Shown piece after piece: positions 20,501 to 34,004 of a stretch of DNA of 64,000 nt (its first letter is position 1; every line of letters begins with the position of its first letter). The DNA is from Pseudocercospora fijiensis CIRAD86 (taxonomy: Eukaryota; Ascomycota; Dothideomycetes; Mycosphaerellales; Mycosphaerellaceae): contig NW_006921540.1 in assembly GCF_000340215.1 (NCBI RefSeq), positions 3,735,402 through 3,799,401 of the forward strand, given 5' to 3'. Under the pieces are notes generated by a model that had not been told where the DNA came from, made no database searches, and saw only the letters and a program-made list of their open reading frames with translations. Both the position numbers and the translations under genes were made by a program.

Positions 20501-23500
20501 GCTAATAGGCCTTTTTTAGTAGCGAAACGAGTACGTATCTACTATTTTTCTTAAGTTTCATTTTCTTTTGTTTTAATTACTGCCTACGCTTGCGCTTCGC
20601 TTAAGCTTCGAACTCGTCTAACGCTATAGAATCTTTAATATAAATAGCTAGCTCCTAAGTGTTGTATTCTTTAGGCTAACCTCGCTACTTAATAAGGTAG
20701 TACGCCTTCCGCTTTTTTATCTTCTTAGCTACGATTGTTTCTACCTACTACTCGTTACCTTTAGCGATAGGTATGCTTATCTTATGCTCCTCGCTATCGC
20801 GCCTATACTAAGGCTCGAGGAAAGAAATATAGAAAACATTGTAGATCTTCGTGCTTAACGGTAGTGCTAGGCGGTACGCCTACGCTCCGACTGCGTCGAT
20901 AATATAAAAAGGCCCTATATACTTCGGGCTAAGTTTCTTCTTTAGGATATCTAAGCTAATGTTCTTTGTCGATAGCAAGACTAGGTCGCCTATACTATAT
21001 ATCTTAGTAGTGTAGTATATATTATATTGCTTAGCCTAGTATTCTACTACTTTCTACTAGCGTTCCGTAAGCGTCTTATATACTTTCTATAGTCGCTCCG
21101 TAGCGTCGATAGCTACTAGTGCCCTTCCCTTAGTTAGCTCGTCCCGAGCTAGTAGCTTATTTACGCTCGGTATTAAATTAGGGTTAAAGCCGTAGAGCAT
21201 CTTAAAGGGGCTTATACGCAACGTAGGATAAACGCTATTATTATAGGCAAACTCCGCCTAAGGCAACAATTTAGCCTAATTATCCTAGTTCTCGGAGTAA
21301 TAGCATCGTAGGTATTGCTCGAGGGTCTAATTCGCGCGTTCGGTTTGCCCGTCGGTCTAAGGGTAGAAGGCTATACTAAGCCTACGCTTTATATACGCTT
21401 CGAAGCAGAAGTCGCTCTAAAACTAGCTAGTAAAAAGCGATCTACGATCGCTAATAATGCCTAATAGTACTCCGAAACGCCTAATTACCTCCCTTTAAAG
21501 GATATCCGCGAGTTCTACTACTATATACTTCTTCGTCGTTAGGATAAAGAGGCTTATCTTCGTATAGCGGTCGACTATTACGAGGATCGTAGTATATACG
21601 TAGGTACCGAGCTTGCTCGGCGGGAGATCGGTAATAAAGTCTATCGTTAATTCTTACTAAGGTCGGGTCGGTATAGGTAGAGCAGCGAGCTCGCTATATA
21701 GGCGATAGCGCTTCGCCTTCGACCGTTAATAAATTCTATAGGTGCGGATATAGGCCGTAATATCCTCGGCTATCTTCGGCTAGAAGTACTTTCGGCGTAT
21801 TAGGTCTATAGTCTTAGCTATACTAAAGTATCTAGCTAAAGGGTCGTCGTAGTATATACGTATTAGCTACGTACGTAATGCGTAGTCCTTAGGGATATAT
21901 AGCGCATTACCGTAGTAAATAAGGTTACTACGACGAGAATAGCTAGGCGGGAGGTTAGAACTACTTAACGAGGCTAAGCTACCCGACGGTAAGCTTGTCT
22001 CGTATAAGCCTCCTCCTCTCGCTTACTCTAACTATTATAGAGTACGTACGAAACTAAGGATTATATTAGGCGTCTTATAGTAGGGCCCGTTATTCCTAAC
22101 GATAATAGCCGCTACTCTTACGGGACTGCTAATAAAACTCTTGCGTTCCGCTAGCGCTATACTAGCGTCTCGCATCCCTATATATATAATAGAGATGCGT
22201 TTTACAATCGGCTCGATATCCTCGGGCAGATTTAACTATAGAGCTAGTTTCGACTATAATATAGGAAGAAGGTTGTTTACCGCCTACGACTCGCTCTCGT
22301 AGTCGCTACGTCGTAAAGGCGCATCGGCTAGGTTTCGCTTACTAGCCCGATATTTAATAGTAAAGTTAAAAGGTATAAGAAAGGTTGCCTATCTTGCCTG
22401 CCTTTTAACGAGCTACTTTATCTTTATAAAGCCTTTAAGATTAGCGTAGTCGACAACTACGTAGGTCGTATACTAAGCGCCGTCGAGGTATAGGCGCTAA
22501 TACTTAAAAGACTCGACAACCGCTAGGAGCTCCTAGTTATAGGTCTTATAATTTGTCTCGGCTAGGACTATTTTTCGTAACTAGAAGGCAATAGGGTGCC
22601 AATTCCTATCTTCGCTCTATTATAACATAATTCCTACTAAGGCAAACGTAGAGGCATCGGTTTCGATACGTAGGGGCTTCGTAGGATTATAGTATCGCAA
22701 TATCGAGGCCGAGCTAAAGGCAGCCTTTAGCTAGCGGAACGCTTGCTCCTTGCTTTCGCCCTACGGGACCTGCCCTAGCTTTCGGCTATTTACGGCTCCT
22801 TTCGATAGGGCGGTTAGTAGTATAACGATCCGGGAGTAATTAGGGATAAACCTCCGGTAGAAGTTATAGAATCCGAGGAAGGATTAAACCTCCTTTAGCG
22901 TTAATAGGCGAGGCTACTCGGTAATAGCGTTTACCCTACGCTAATCTATCGATACGCCTTCGGTACTAACGATAAACCCGAGGAATTCGACTTCTTTCTT
23001 CTAGAAGGAACATTTCTTTCTATTCGTATATAAGGCGAACTTCCGGAGCCGTATAAGGATAGCGCGTACGTCTCGTACGTAGTCCTCTCGCGTTTTGCTA
23101 TAGATAAGAATATCGTTAAGGTAGACGATATAGCAAATGTTAATAAGGCTAGCTAATGCCCTATTAATGTATCCTTAGAACGTAGCAGAGGCATTAGTAA
23201 GCCTAAAAGGCATTACCTTATACTCGAAGTGCCCGTACCGCGTACGGAACGCAGTCTTCTACTCGTCGCCTCGCTTAATATAGATACGGTAATATATATC
23301 CTAAAGGTCTAAGGATATATACTATTCGACGTCCTTAAGCCTATTAAGCGTTTCGCTAATAAGAGGTAGGGAGTAACGATTTTTAATAGTAATCTCGTTT
23401 AGCCCCCTATAATCGACGTAGAGTCTTAGACTACTATCCTTCTTTAGTACGAATAGGATCGGCGTACCCGCCTCGCTTATACTAAGCTAGATCTAATCGT

Positions 23501-24150
23501 TGTCTAAGGCTAAGCTTAGGTAATTACGAAGGTCGCTAAGCTCTCTTCCTAAAGAATAGTAGAGAGGTTTATATAGCGGCTTCGTTCCGGGGATTAGGTT
23601 AATCGTATACTCTACGTCTTCGGGGAGCTTACGTCGCGCTTTAGGCGTTATAGTAAAGACGTCTTCGAAGTCTTTAAATTCTTCTAGCAAGGAGGAACCT
23701 TTAGCGATGTCGCGGAGCTAGCGAACGCTAATCGTATATATGTATAGGGCGTTACGCATATCCTTCTAGAATTCCTATAGTTCCCGTACGCGTATCGAAC
23801 GCGCTACGGCTTCGTTCCTATAGGTCTAGGTATCCGTCGAGCTATCGACGATTACCTTTTAATCGCGCCTCTAAGGCCTGCTAAGAATAATATTAGGGAG
23901 GGGCATCTCGAAAGCGTAGAATACTCCGGTAGTAATACGTTCTTAGCCTATAGAGTCGGCGATCCGTAAGCGTAGATAATACGCTCCGTAGTAGTATCCT
24001 CGGTCGCCCTAGAAACTGTCGGCACTAGGTAGCACGGTATTAACAATCCGCTAAGGCTAGTATCGTAGAACGAATTCTTAAGATACTATATTAATATTAG
24101 TAGTATTATCTAATAAGCATTCGACGGACACTTCCCCTTCTTATATAACG
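20501..24150 (-). pseudogene. A pol: protease-RT-RNaseH-integrase-chromodomain
   Basis: Reading the minus strand, the RT part shows GTKPLYKPLYYSLGREL, FRLTNASATFQ and the catalytic box YLNDILIYS (canonical Y-x-D-D, first Asp mutated to Asn) around 23100-23150. RNase H follows (ETDASTFALVG, about 22640). Integrase has a mutated HHCC and IDFITDLPPSKLG, then ISDRR and SENQDNQAKLLP (about 21900-21200). A GPY-like segment (YIGPFYIIDAVGA) and a chromodomain-like end (KRKAYYLIKQRGQPKEYNTQ, 20620-20740) complete a chromovirus order. Frequent TAG/TAA make it non-functional. The antisense gene ends at the same point, so the two units converge. Confidence 0.9.
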
Positions 24151-24513
24151 ATTACTCCGCGTACGCGTCCTATAGGTACTACTACTACTAAGCTACTTAG
24201 TTAAGATTCCGCACCTATCCCTAGCTCTTAGGAGGTACTTTATCTTTTCCCTTAGCCTTCGAGTCGTTCTTCTTCTCTTTAGCGTTAGCGGCTACCTTAC
24301 GTACCGTAGGATTATCGTCTTTCTAGAGATAGCGGTTCGGGTACGCGTTCTTATAATAGCCTTTCTAGCGATAGCTATAATATTCGACCTTACTAATATT
24401 ATACCTACCTTACGAGTTATCGCTCTTCGTATGCTTTCCGCCTACGCTACGGTCGCGATTTAACTACTGCTTACGGGCCTAACTATTAGATCGACGCTTC
24501 TTATCTTTACTAC
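24150..24513 (-). pseudogene. A Gag C-terminal part with CCHC zinc knuckle
   Basis: The minus strand reads YYSYRQKGYYKNAYP around 24345-24400, matching C-x2-C-x4-H-x4-C with Cys and His codons changed to Tyr (TGC to TAC, CAC to TAC), the expected RIP outcome. It was separated from the N-terminal Gag at 38524-39560 by element B. Confidence 0.8.
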
Positions 24514-24857
24514 TATAGGCGGGACGAGTAGGTCGTAAGTAGAGGTACATATATAGGGAACTGTATGCTGTAGGCCTAGTACTTAGTGAACTGCGAGGGG
24601 TCGGCGTAGCATTATATACTTCGAAGGGAAGGCGTTGTAAATATTAGAGAGAAGAGAATAGACGTAGGGAGGGCTATATTGCAGCTAGATTAGGTACATT
24701 TCCTATATCTCTCTTACTATATATTGTCGTAGCTATATCTCCTTATATCGTATGTGTATGTTCTAATTATAAAGGTAGTTATATATATTCGGATACAAAA
24801 ATAGGGGAGGGGGGTACAAGTAGGCACACCTGTACTAAGCCGGGTTTCCCTACTATA
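24514..24857 (-). repeat. LTR of B, 3' copy
   Basis: 344 bp from TATAGGCGGG to CCCTACTATA. It is more strongly mutated than the right copy: many TG or CA in the right copy are TA here. Confidence 0.95.
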
Positions 24858-24963
24858 TTTTCCCTCCCGGACTAAGAAGTCTGCCCTTAGACTAACGCTT
24901 CCTTACCTCCCGGACTGAAAAGCCTTAAACACGCAAAGGAAAACTAAACTAACTATCCTATAC

Positions 24964-24991
24964 GGTATCCTAGCTAGCTAGCTGCTATACC
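24964..24991. repeat. B palindrome 4, after ORF3
   Basis: A 28-nt near-perfect palindrome from GGTATCC through TAGCTAGCTAGCT to CTATACC. It separates the end of ORF3 from the 3' LTR. Confidence 0.8.
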
Positions 24992-24999
24992 CTATTACT

Positions 25000-27900
25000 T
25001 ATTTCTTTCTACTACGAGTCGCTAGTCTACTATAGTTACCTCTACGGCCCTAGCCGCTATAATTGCCTCCTCGCCCCTACTAGTTAAATTAGTCGATAAG
25101 AGCTTAGGTCCGCGTCGCCTTAGCCCGTATGTCCTAGCGGGTCTGTCGCTTATTCGGATTAGCTATAGGGTTCGTAGGCTGCTTTAAAGAAGATAGCTAA
25201 GGAGGCTGCTTCTTAGGGGTACTAAGCTGCTAGGAGTTAACGTTCGGGAGTACTCTACTAGGAGTAGAGAACTCCTCCCTAGTGTTAGGCGCAGGCTAAT
25301 ATCGGTAGAAATTATCCTAGTTTAGGCGTATATACCGATCTCCGCTATTGTTTAGGATACAACTCTAGTCTTTTAAAGACTATATAAGAGCCTTAAAGAA
25401 TAATTTCTCCCCGAAACGTTCCTACTCGAGCCGAATAACCTCACTTAATATCTTAGAGTATACCGACGCTATATCCTTACGATACTACTTTAAATAGTTC
25501 TCGAGTATATATAAGGAGCCTTCTTAGTTAAGGTTGCGAAAGAGTCTTCGAATATATTGCTATACTATAGTATCGTCCTACTTTAATCGACCGACGAGGG
25601 CTTCCGAGATTAGGTTGTTGTTACGTAGGCGTACTATAGCCGGGAATGCGTATAGAGGGGCACCGTACTTGTTTGTAAGACTAGAGGGCGAGGTAGGGCT
25701 AGGAAGAAGGTCTCGATAGGTAGCGGCGAGTTCCTAAAACGTACCTCTAGCTTCGCAATCGAGCTTTCTAGTTACTAAGTCGTATCGGTAGAACTAGGGG
25801 AGTATAGTTATTCTCTTAGTGTTCTTCGGTAATGCCTAAGCGCCGTATAGAAGGTAGGGAAGGGTTAGGCGTACTCTAAGGGCACCGACCGGGTACTACT
25901 CCTAGCCTATATTTCGACACTTGCCTTTTAGCTCGTTCTTAATAAAGTTATTAAGGGTATTCTCTATCTTAGTATTTAGGCAATATGTATTATAGTTAAT
26001 AGAGAGAATATAACCCCGAGGGGCGTACGTAGGGCCCTTTTCCTAGCGAAGGTTCTCAAGTTCCTTACACTATTTATTAAAGACTTCTAGTTAGTAGATC
26101 CTAGCGAAGACCTTCGTAGCAGTCTCTACCGTTTTAGGAAGGAAGGATACGGAGCCTTGAACTTAGTTTATAGCAATGCCTTCTTAGAGATCGAGAGGGT
26201 ACTAGTTAATATAGGCAAACTCGGTCGAACCGCCGTTACTAGGTTGAGTTATCTTAGCGTAGTACGGGTAGGAGATCAGGTTAAGAGCGTAATTAGGGCG
26301 GGTAAGGCCGTAGAGGAGCTAGTAGATAGGGTCTCCTCGGCAGATCTACTAGAACCTAGAATAGAAGGCGGTTCGAAGCTAACCCTTATTCGAGACTCCG
26401 TTAACTAAACGCTAATACTAAAGGTATATTACAGCCTCTAGCTTAAACTAGTTAGATAGGGACATCTTTCCGAAGGGTAGAGGGGCCGCGGCGACTTCGA
26501 CTTTCTTATTATTATACTAACCAAAGACGGCCGCTCTATATAGTTTAGTAGAGCCTTTGTCGCTCGTAATACTATCTAAGGTAATAGTACCATCTCTTGC
26601 CTAGGCATCCTAGCTAGCCTTTGTTATTACTCCTATACGGGAGAAGGCCTTACGAATCTTAGTAGCAATCGCTAGGGTAACGCGTTTAACAGTTAGAGGG
26701 TTGTATGTCTTACTCTCGTAACTATAGGCCTTAGGGAAAAAGCGATATAGTCTAAGGTAGTCGCTAGGGACAGGAGGACGGCGAGTCTTCCGAAATAGGT
26801 TAGGTCTCTTATTTCGAAGGCGGAGAAGGTCGTTCTAGTACTTATATCTAGGGCTACTTAAGGTTTCTATTATCTGCTCTCGACTAACTTTTCCTCGAAA
26901 CCTAACTACTATCCTAAATAGGTAGCGGGTATAAGTATAGCAAGGCGGGTAAGGGGCAGTTACAACTAGGGCAATTGCTCTTCCCTACGTAGCGTTATTA
27001 GATTTACTATCGTACTGTATTAAAGTACTACGGTCGGCTTCCGAGAATCTATTATAGCTGTAGTAGGCTAGGCTGTTTCTAATATAAGTGTCCTTATCGG
27101 GGGTTAGCTCCTTATAGTATACAGTGCCTCCCCGTTTAGGTCCTAAGGTATTAAGGTCGTCGGTTAGGTTCTCCTCGAGGGGTACGGTAAGATCTCTACT
27201 CGGCTTGTTAAGTCTATTCGATCTACGGGTCCTTCCTAGAGGGGGGATAGGCGTAGTAGTCCGAATTCGACGAGCAGGCGGAGCCCCTAGAGTAAGGCTG
27301 TTATTACTACTCCTACTACTAGTCCGATCGGGTAGTAAAGTAGAGTTTTCGACTAGGAGATTAGGGCGAGTCGTATTACGTTATAGAGGCGTATTTTAGC
27401 GAGAGCCGATAGGCTAAGTAGGGCGAGCGGGTAATAGCTACTAGTTGTCCTATCTAGCTAGAGGGTCGCTAGCCGGGTTGTATATAACTAGTAATCTAAT
27501 AGGTGTACTAATTCGCTCGTATATACCTATATAGGATCGAGGGACATTAAGCCCTAGGGTCCTAGAAGCAGTGCCTTTAATATAGCTACCTAGCGGTCTC
27601 GAAAAAGGGCGCCCGTCGGGAGTAATAGCAATTATAGGAGGGCCTTCGTATTAGCTAATTCGAATACCGATAGCCTTAAGCTTCGCCTTACCGGCCTCCG
27701 TTCTCTAGGGGAAGAATTCGTTCTTACCCTCCTTACGAGTGTCGTCCTCCTTATCTACTACGTAGTCCTTAGTAGTAATAGTAACGGTATTAATATCTGC
27801 CCGTCCCTATCTCGCCCTAAGCGTTCGGCGGTATAGGTAATTGCTTAGGATGCGAAGAATAAGCTAAATTTCGGAAACCTAGCTAGCGTCCTTAAAGTTT

Positions 27901-28915
27901 ACGTAGTTGTTAAGCTTTCTATCCTTCTATAGCCTAAAGACTCGAGCTATTTCCTTCGCGGTATTACCTCGGACATTGTAGAGGTCTAGGTAGTTCCTAA
28001 AGAATATAGGACTATTAGCAATATCGTTCTTACGGCGATCTTCCGTAGCCTTCCTACGAGTAGCGGCGGCTTGTAGGGCAGCAAATTCGTTACCTATATA
28101 CTGCTCGAGGGCCTATACTATAGTAGATCCTCGGGTACGAAGAACATCTCCTATTTCTTTCGGCAGTCTTTTAAAGAGCGCCTCCTTAAGCCGGTAATAG
28201 GTTAGCTCGGTGCCTTTAATAAAGTTGTTAACGCTTCCTAGGTTGTCGTAGATTATATCTACTTTAGTTTAGCGGGACAAGTTAGCGGATTGAAGATATT
28301 ATACCTATTCGAGTAGGGTATTATAATTGCTTAGTCGCTAGTCGGAAGGAAGGTAGGAAATGCCGCTATAGGCTACGCTCGTAATAAGGTCTCGACTAGA
28401 GGCTTCTACTATTGCGCGCTTACGAGGCGGTAGAGGGGTTTTGTATATCGGGTCGCGTAGAGGAGGTAGGGGTTTGTCGGTCTTTAATAGTTAATTAAGG
28501 AGGGTAGTGTTTACTATAAGCGCCTATCGCTTTATCGAGGGAAGGGCGGTATAGGTATGTTTGTTTATAAAGAAGTTTAGGCGCGAGAAAGATCGCCTTT
28601 TTATTATAGTAATAGCGTAGGTAAGCGGGAAGGGACGGGAGGCACCTGCCTTACGCGTATACGCGCGTTTGTATATAAATCCGAAAGTAAGGCACGTATC
28701 CTAAAGGAAGTAAAGGGTTAGTAGTAGGCAGCGGCGACATTTCTAGAGGCCTAGGTAATTCGCGTAGTAGCGAGATTCGAGGGCGTAGGACTAGAGCACT
28801 TAGATCTAGGGAGTTAAGCATTATATAACGCACTAACCCCTCCGCTTTAACCCCTACCGTATTGAGGCATAGTTATAAGGGCTCCTCCGGGCAGTATAGG
28901 GGTAGTAGTAGTAGT
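25000..28915 (-). pseudogene. B ORF3: large unknown protein after pol
   Basis: A coherent minus-strand frame with only TAG/TAA breaks is clear from about 28640 to 27400 (for example SSRDLITSVAYSGISYLP, LTYYRLKEALFKRLPKEIGD, ALEQYIGNEFAALQAAATRR, DYVVDKEDDTRKEGKNEFFP) and probably runs to about 25000. It sits in the same place as ORF3 of D, between two palindromes. By eye I cannot align the two products, though both contain helical, Lys/Arg/Glu-rich stretches. No signal peptide or known domain is recognised. Exact ends are estimated from the palindromes. Confidence 0.6.
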
Positions 28916-28920
28916 CGTAA

Positions 28921-28947
28921 TGTATCCTAGCTAGCTAACTGCTATAA
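28921..28947. repeat. B palindrome 3, between ORF2 and ORF3
   Basis: TGTATCCTAGCTAGCTAAC followed by TGCTATAA. It is the same motif as the other B palindromes with a few transitions. Confidence 0.75.
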
Positions 28948-28954
28948 GCGGGAG

Positions 28955-31900
28955 CTCCCGGGATCCTTAGAAATCTCGACATATCGGCCGGCGTAGGCTA
29001 TAGAAATAATATAAAGGAAAGGTTTTTAAACAAAGGAAATCTTTAAGGTTAGGTAAGGTTTTCCTAGGCTTACTCCGTAGGGTAGGCTTCGGTTTTAGTA
29101 AGCTAGGCGCGACGTAGAGCTTCTAGTAGGTCCCCTTTTTCCGAGTTAAAATTATTCACTCGCTCTGCGGGTAGGCAGGTACTTAGACTACCCCGGGGAG
29201 CAGGTCTAGGGATATTATTAAGGATAGGGGCTCCTTACTAAAGCCCCTACCCTCGTCGGTAGTAGTATAAAGGAAAAGAAGCAACGATAGGGCTCTAGTA
29301 GTAATACTCTATCCGGCTACTAATATATAAAGGGACAATCGATCCTAGTATACGTCGATAATCCGTTTGAATACGCGAATAAGGGTACTAGCGAGTGAAA
29401 AATTCGGTGTAAGGCGAGTAAATAGGAGTAAAAGGGAGGCTATACGCGAGTAGTTATAGGTTTATCGGGCCTATAGAGGTAGTAGTAGTCCTTTTTCGTT
29501 GCATTCTATAGCCTACTCCGCTTCTAAGGGTTTGTTAAAAGCTCCGGGGTTTGAGCCTAGGCCCTCGGAGTTAGCGGTATAGCGGAGCTCCTCTTGTTCG
29601 ATCTAGGTAAGCCGAAGCCTGTCTCGTATTCTTATTAAGGACAGCCTATATTCGTTGTCTCCCTAGTTCGCAACGTTGTCTATAGCCTCCTAGGCGAGAA
29701 ATCTAATGCCTCGCCGCCTATATAGGTTAGTATATACTAGGGCAGCAAGGCTAGTCTCTACTAGGGCCTTAAGGAGATATAGGTTGTATTCGAACTTCAA
29801 TATATTTATCTCGTCGTAGACCTAGACTCTTTGGGTCGTCTACTAGCTAGGGTCTCGCTATAGTACTAGTCGAAAGCTAGGGTCCTAGGTAAGCCTCGGA
29901 AGAGCGCTAACGTAGTAGGCTTATTTATATAGGTCCTACCTTCTATATAGAATTGCTATCTAGCCGAATCTATAGTATTAAGCTAAAGGCTAGGTTACCC
30001 CTCCCTAGGTAAATAGGGCTAGGTAGTTAAAAGCTAGAAAACTATTAGGTTCGGTCGAGCTATTAAAGAAGAGATAGTTATTCGAGTAATCTTCTATAAG
30101 GGGTACGCTAAGAAGGTCTCGTATTAGATTGTTAATCTAAGAGATAGGATTAACTTTAGGGTCGACTCGGTATATAGCTATAGTATAGGCTTGAAAGGCT
30201 CGCCTTTGCTCCTCCCTAGGAAGGGATATAATCGTATAGACGTCTACATCCCTTTCTTTACCGGACTTAGTATTAGACTAGCTATCGTCCCTAGACTCGG
30301 AGGACTTAGACTAGCTATCTCTATCTACCTCGACTTCTCTATTAATAGGTTCGTTGTTCGTCGTATTAGCGTTTTTACCTAAGATCCGGTTAGGCCGGAA
30401 TAGAGGTACTTCCTTTAGTCGATCGCGTAGAAAGGTAATAGCTAGATTAGCCCTATTAAGTTCCGTAAGGTAGTACGAGGTCCTAGAGGCAGTAATCCCC
30501 GTAATACGAAAGGGGCCCTTCTAGCGAAAGGTAAGCTTACTAGATCTCGAGTGCTCGATTTCGCTCCTAGTAATAAGTATAAGGGATCTAATCTTAAGGG
30601 GAGCGTTAGATACTACTCCCTTTTCGTCGTACTAGCGAGCATTCTCCTCGCGAGTCCTCTTTAGCCGAAGGGTCGCCTCTTCGTTATCGTTAGGCACATA
30701 TACTAATTGCTAAGCACGGTATATAAGTAACGAGGCAGTGTCGCGTATAGCATCCTAGTCGACTTTTTAGAATGTTCGGTAGGCATTTTCGATAGGAAGG
30801 ATAACGTCGGCCCCTCTATATATAACTTCCGTAGGCGTTTTTCTAGTCGTTCGTCGGTATATCGTTCGGTCGGCCTATAAGACGGGTAGGACGTGTTTTC
30901 TCTAATTCTTTATAGTGCCGTTCGTTAGTTTAGAAAGGGTAGCTAGGATAGGTCGGTTTCTAACTTCGATTTAACTATTTGCCTTCGGGTAGTATAGGGA
31001 AATCCGTACCCGGTACGTAGCTATTCGCTTAAGCAATTCCTTAGTATCCTTCCGATTTTTAGATCCGTTGTCTATAACGAATTTATCCGGATAGCTATAT
31101 CGGCAATAGACCTCTTCGTATAGGAACTTAGCTATTTGCTATATACTAACCGACTTGCCCGAGCAGTTAAATATCCTCCCCTCTACCTAGCCGCTAACAA
31201 CCTTACGCGCTAAGGTAATAGACCCCTTATTGTCGATATAAAGCATATCGGCAACCTAGCGACGGCTAACAACTCGAATATAGGTAGGGTAAAGCGTCCT
31301 AGCAATCTTGTATCCCTCTCGCATCCGGTATATACGATAGGACCGAACCTATATAGCGATTTAGGACTACATTCTATGCTAGAAGTACCTTTTCGAGGCT
31401 AGATAGTATACTGCCTCCCGGCCTTTGTAGCTATAATCCTCGTAAAGTGATTAGATAATTTCCTCCCTAGCCTTTTCGCTATTAATTACTCGTTAAAGGG
31501 GACAATTCGGATAACGCTAGTAGAAAAGGAGCCGATCCTTAACAATATACTTCTAGGCAGTACGTCGAACCCTTCGGGCTTCGCTTCGAGAGATGCCTTA
31601 TAGAAAGCGAAGGGTCGATTTAAAGTATCCGATAAGAAGCGATTCTCGAGACTAGTATTCGTCCTCGTTAAGGAAGCTAGACTTAGCTAAGGGATCGACA
31701 GGCCTAGACTATACTATACTATAAAAGAAGTCGTTGTCGATTATATTATCGTCGTCGATCTAGTTATCTCGTTCGACGATGTCCTCTTTAGTAGGGTTAC
31801 GACGGGATAGACTATTAGCCGTAGAGTGTTTTCGCCCGGGGATATACTTAACTTCGAAGTCGAACAGTCGGATCTAGGCTACCTAGCGAGCTATTACAGA

Positions 31901-33960
31901 GTTAGGGAGGTCCGAGGCGGATTTGTTAAGCTAGTAGATAAGGGTAGTAGCATCGATTTCGATCCGAAAGTACTACCTAACGAGATACTTCTTAAACTTC
32001 TTTAGTAGTTTAAGTACGGCAAGGCACTCTCGTTTGCTAGTATTATATCGGGCTTCACTTTCGGTCTAAAGACCGCTTTCGTACCGAATAGGGTAACGCT
32101 TCTTTATATTGTCCCTTTCGCACTAGTTTAGGCTGCTACTATATCCGGATCTACTCGCGTCTAATAGAAGGATAATTAACCTAGCATCCTTAGTATAATC
32201 GATCGAGATAAGAGTAGGGGTAGTAGTTAGCGCAGCCTTTAAGGTATCTATAGCGACTTGCTAATCCGGTCTCTATAAGAATTCGATATCGGCCTTTAGG
32301 AGGTAGAAGAGTAGTCTTACTATTATTGCGAAGCCCTCGATTTAGATACGGTAGTAGATACAAACCCTAAGGAAGGCCCGTACGCTAGACTAGTTCTTAG
32401 GTATTAGCTATACGATAATCTTTGCAACTTTCTCTATATTAGGGTGTCTTCCGGAAATATTAACAACGTAGCCGATACATTTTAGCTTTTTATAGAGGAA
32501 CTAAGATTTTAGACCTAAAATAGCATACCTAGTACGCTCAATGTCTATAAGAACACTATCTATCTATTAAATGTACTTAGTAACGAATCTTCTTAGGCTA
32601 GGTTCGACCTCTTTATTATTATATCGGGTCTTCGGGCCCTTAATACTAATATCGTCGACAAACGGCCTCGTACGGTAGGAAATATAGTTAAAAAGGATTC
32701 TTGTTACTACTCGGACAAACTAGGCAACGGAGTTTGTCGCTCCTTACGGAAGGGTAGTTATTCGTATAAGGCTAAGCGGGGTGTTAAAGGTAGTTATATC
32801 TCGATCGGCCTCGTAAAGCGGGACTTAGTCGTATCCGGAAAAGAAATCGATTAGGGACGAGATAGTATAGTTAGCAAAATCCTCGGTAAAGCTATTAGTA
32901 TTAGGAGGAAGGTTTCCGTCCCGTATTGTATAGCGGTTTAGCTCTATAGCAGCGTTAATTAGGCGATATTTCTTAGTTCCTTTCTTCTAGACTAAGAACT
33001 ATAGGTTCCGGTATACTCCTTCGCTAACCTTAAGTACCCTATTCGCAATTCGTTCTCGGATCATTTCTTCTATAATGTTTACTAGGCTAGGCTAGAGGCG
33101 GAAGGTTAGTTTTCTCTAGGGTTTATAAGGAATTGTTCGGATCCGTTAGGGAGGTACTATATCCGCGTCGACTCTTCTAATTTCGGCAAAGCTCTAGGTA
33201 AGGGCTTTCTCCCTATTATAAAGTATTTCGTAGAACAGATCTAGCTCCTTAGGAAGAAGTTCTATTCTAATAAGAAGGTTTGCCTTCCTTTCCTTAGTTA
33301 GGCGCGAGCTACGTAGTATGTCTAAGAACTTCTTAATTAGGTACTTCTAGTTATATAGCCCGGTTCTAGGCGGAAGTAACGCTTCCCGAGCAAGCCGTTT
33401 CTTTTTCTAGTAAGGGTTACTACCGGTCGTTACACTCCTAGTTATCGCAGTGCTAGCTTTAATAGGTCTTACTTTATCTGCCTTTTTCTTATATATGCTA
33501 TAAACTCCGACCGTGCGGCTAGTATCCGAATCTTCCTTAAGTATCTTCTTAATAGATAGTAGCTAGGTAGGGAACCTTCGAAAGCTCTAAAACCTATAGT
33601 GCCGCTTATGCTAGTTATAGAATCTATTCGCCTCCGACTATTAAAGGATTATCGCCTAGTCGTTACGAGTTATAGGCTCGAGAATCGCCTCCGTACGCCC
33701 GAGCCGGGTAAGGCTGTTCGTCGGGCATAGCTAGGAAGAATCTTCGAGAAAGGACTAGCGTTATATAGCTAGGACCGATACGTCGTCGTATACCCGCTCC
33801 TAGATGTAGTGCCTAGCTAGGCGGCTTTTATATAGGGTGCTACTAGAAGGCAATTACGGGGACGCGGGAATGCCGGGGCCGCCGGGAATACCGGAATAAG
33901 CCGGGGCTAGTCTAAGCGAGGTCGGAAAAGGTAGCGGGAGCGGGGGCGGGCCGGCTACCG
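28955..33960 (-). pseudogene. B ORF2: RT-RNaseH-integrase polyprotein
   Basis: On the minus strand the RT shows LPFGATNSVA and the catalytic box RPFVDDISIKGPKTRY at about 32625-32670, with both Asp residues kept. An integrase core follows (GRIFNCSGKSVS, YPDKFVIDNGSKN, then SLYYPKANSQIEV, about 31250-30930), which gives the D-D-E arrangement. After the integrase a further 1.5-2 kb continues in frame as a long, charged C-terminal extension of unknown role. Frames are broken by TAG/TAA. The F-x-D-D-I-x-I-K-G-P box places B and D in the same RT lineage, apart from A. Confidence 0.85.
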
Positions 33961-33970
33961 GACTAATTAA

Positions 33971-33997
33971 TATACCCTAGCTAGTTAGCTAGCATAC
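33971..33997. repeat. B palindrome 2, between ORF1 and ORF2
   Basis: Near-palindrome ATACCCTAGCTAGTTAGCTA plus GCATA. It lies between the end of Gag-protease and the start of the RT polyprotein. Confidence 0.8.
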
Positions 33998-34004
33998 CCT
34001 AGAG

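Noticed and set aside
27124..27399. Plus-strand open frames inside element B (also near 26157, 30191 and 34277)
   Set aside because: They are complementary to the RIP-broken ORF3, ORF2 and ORF1 of B. Frames opposite TAG/TAA-rich strands stay open easily because CTA/TTA encode Leu.
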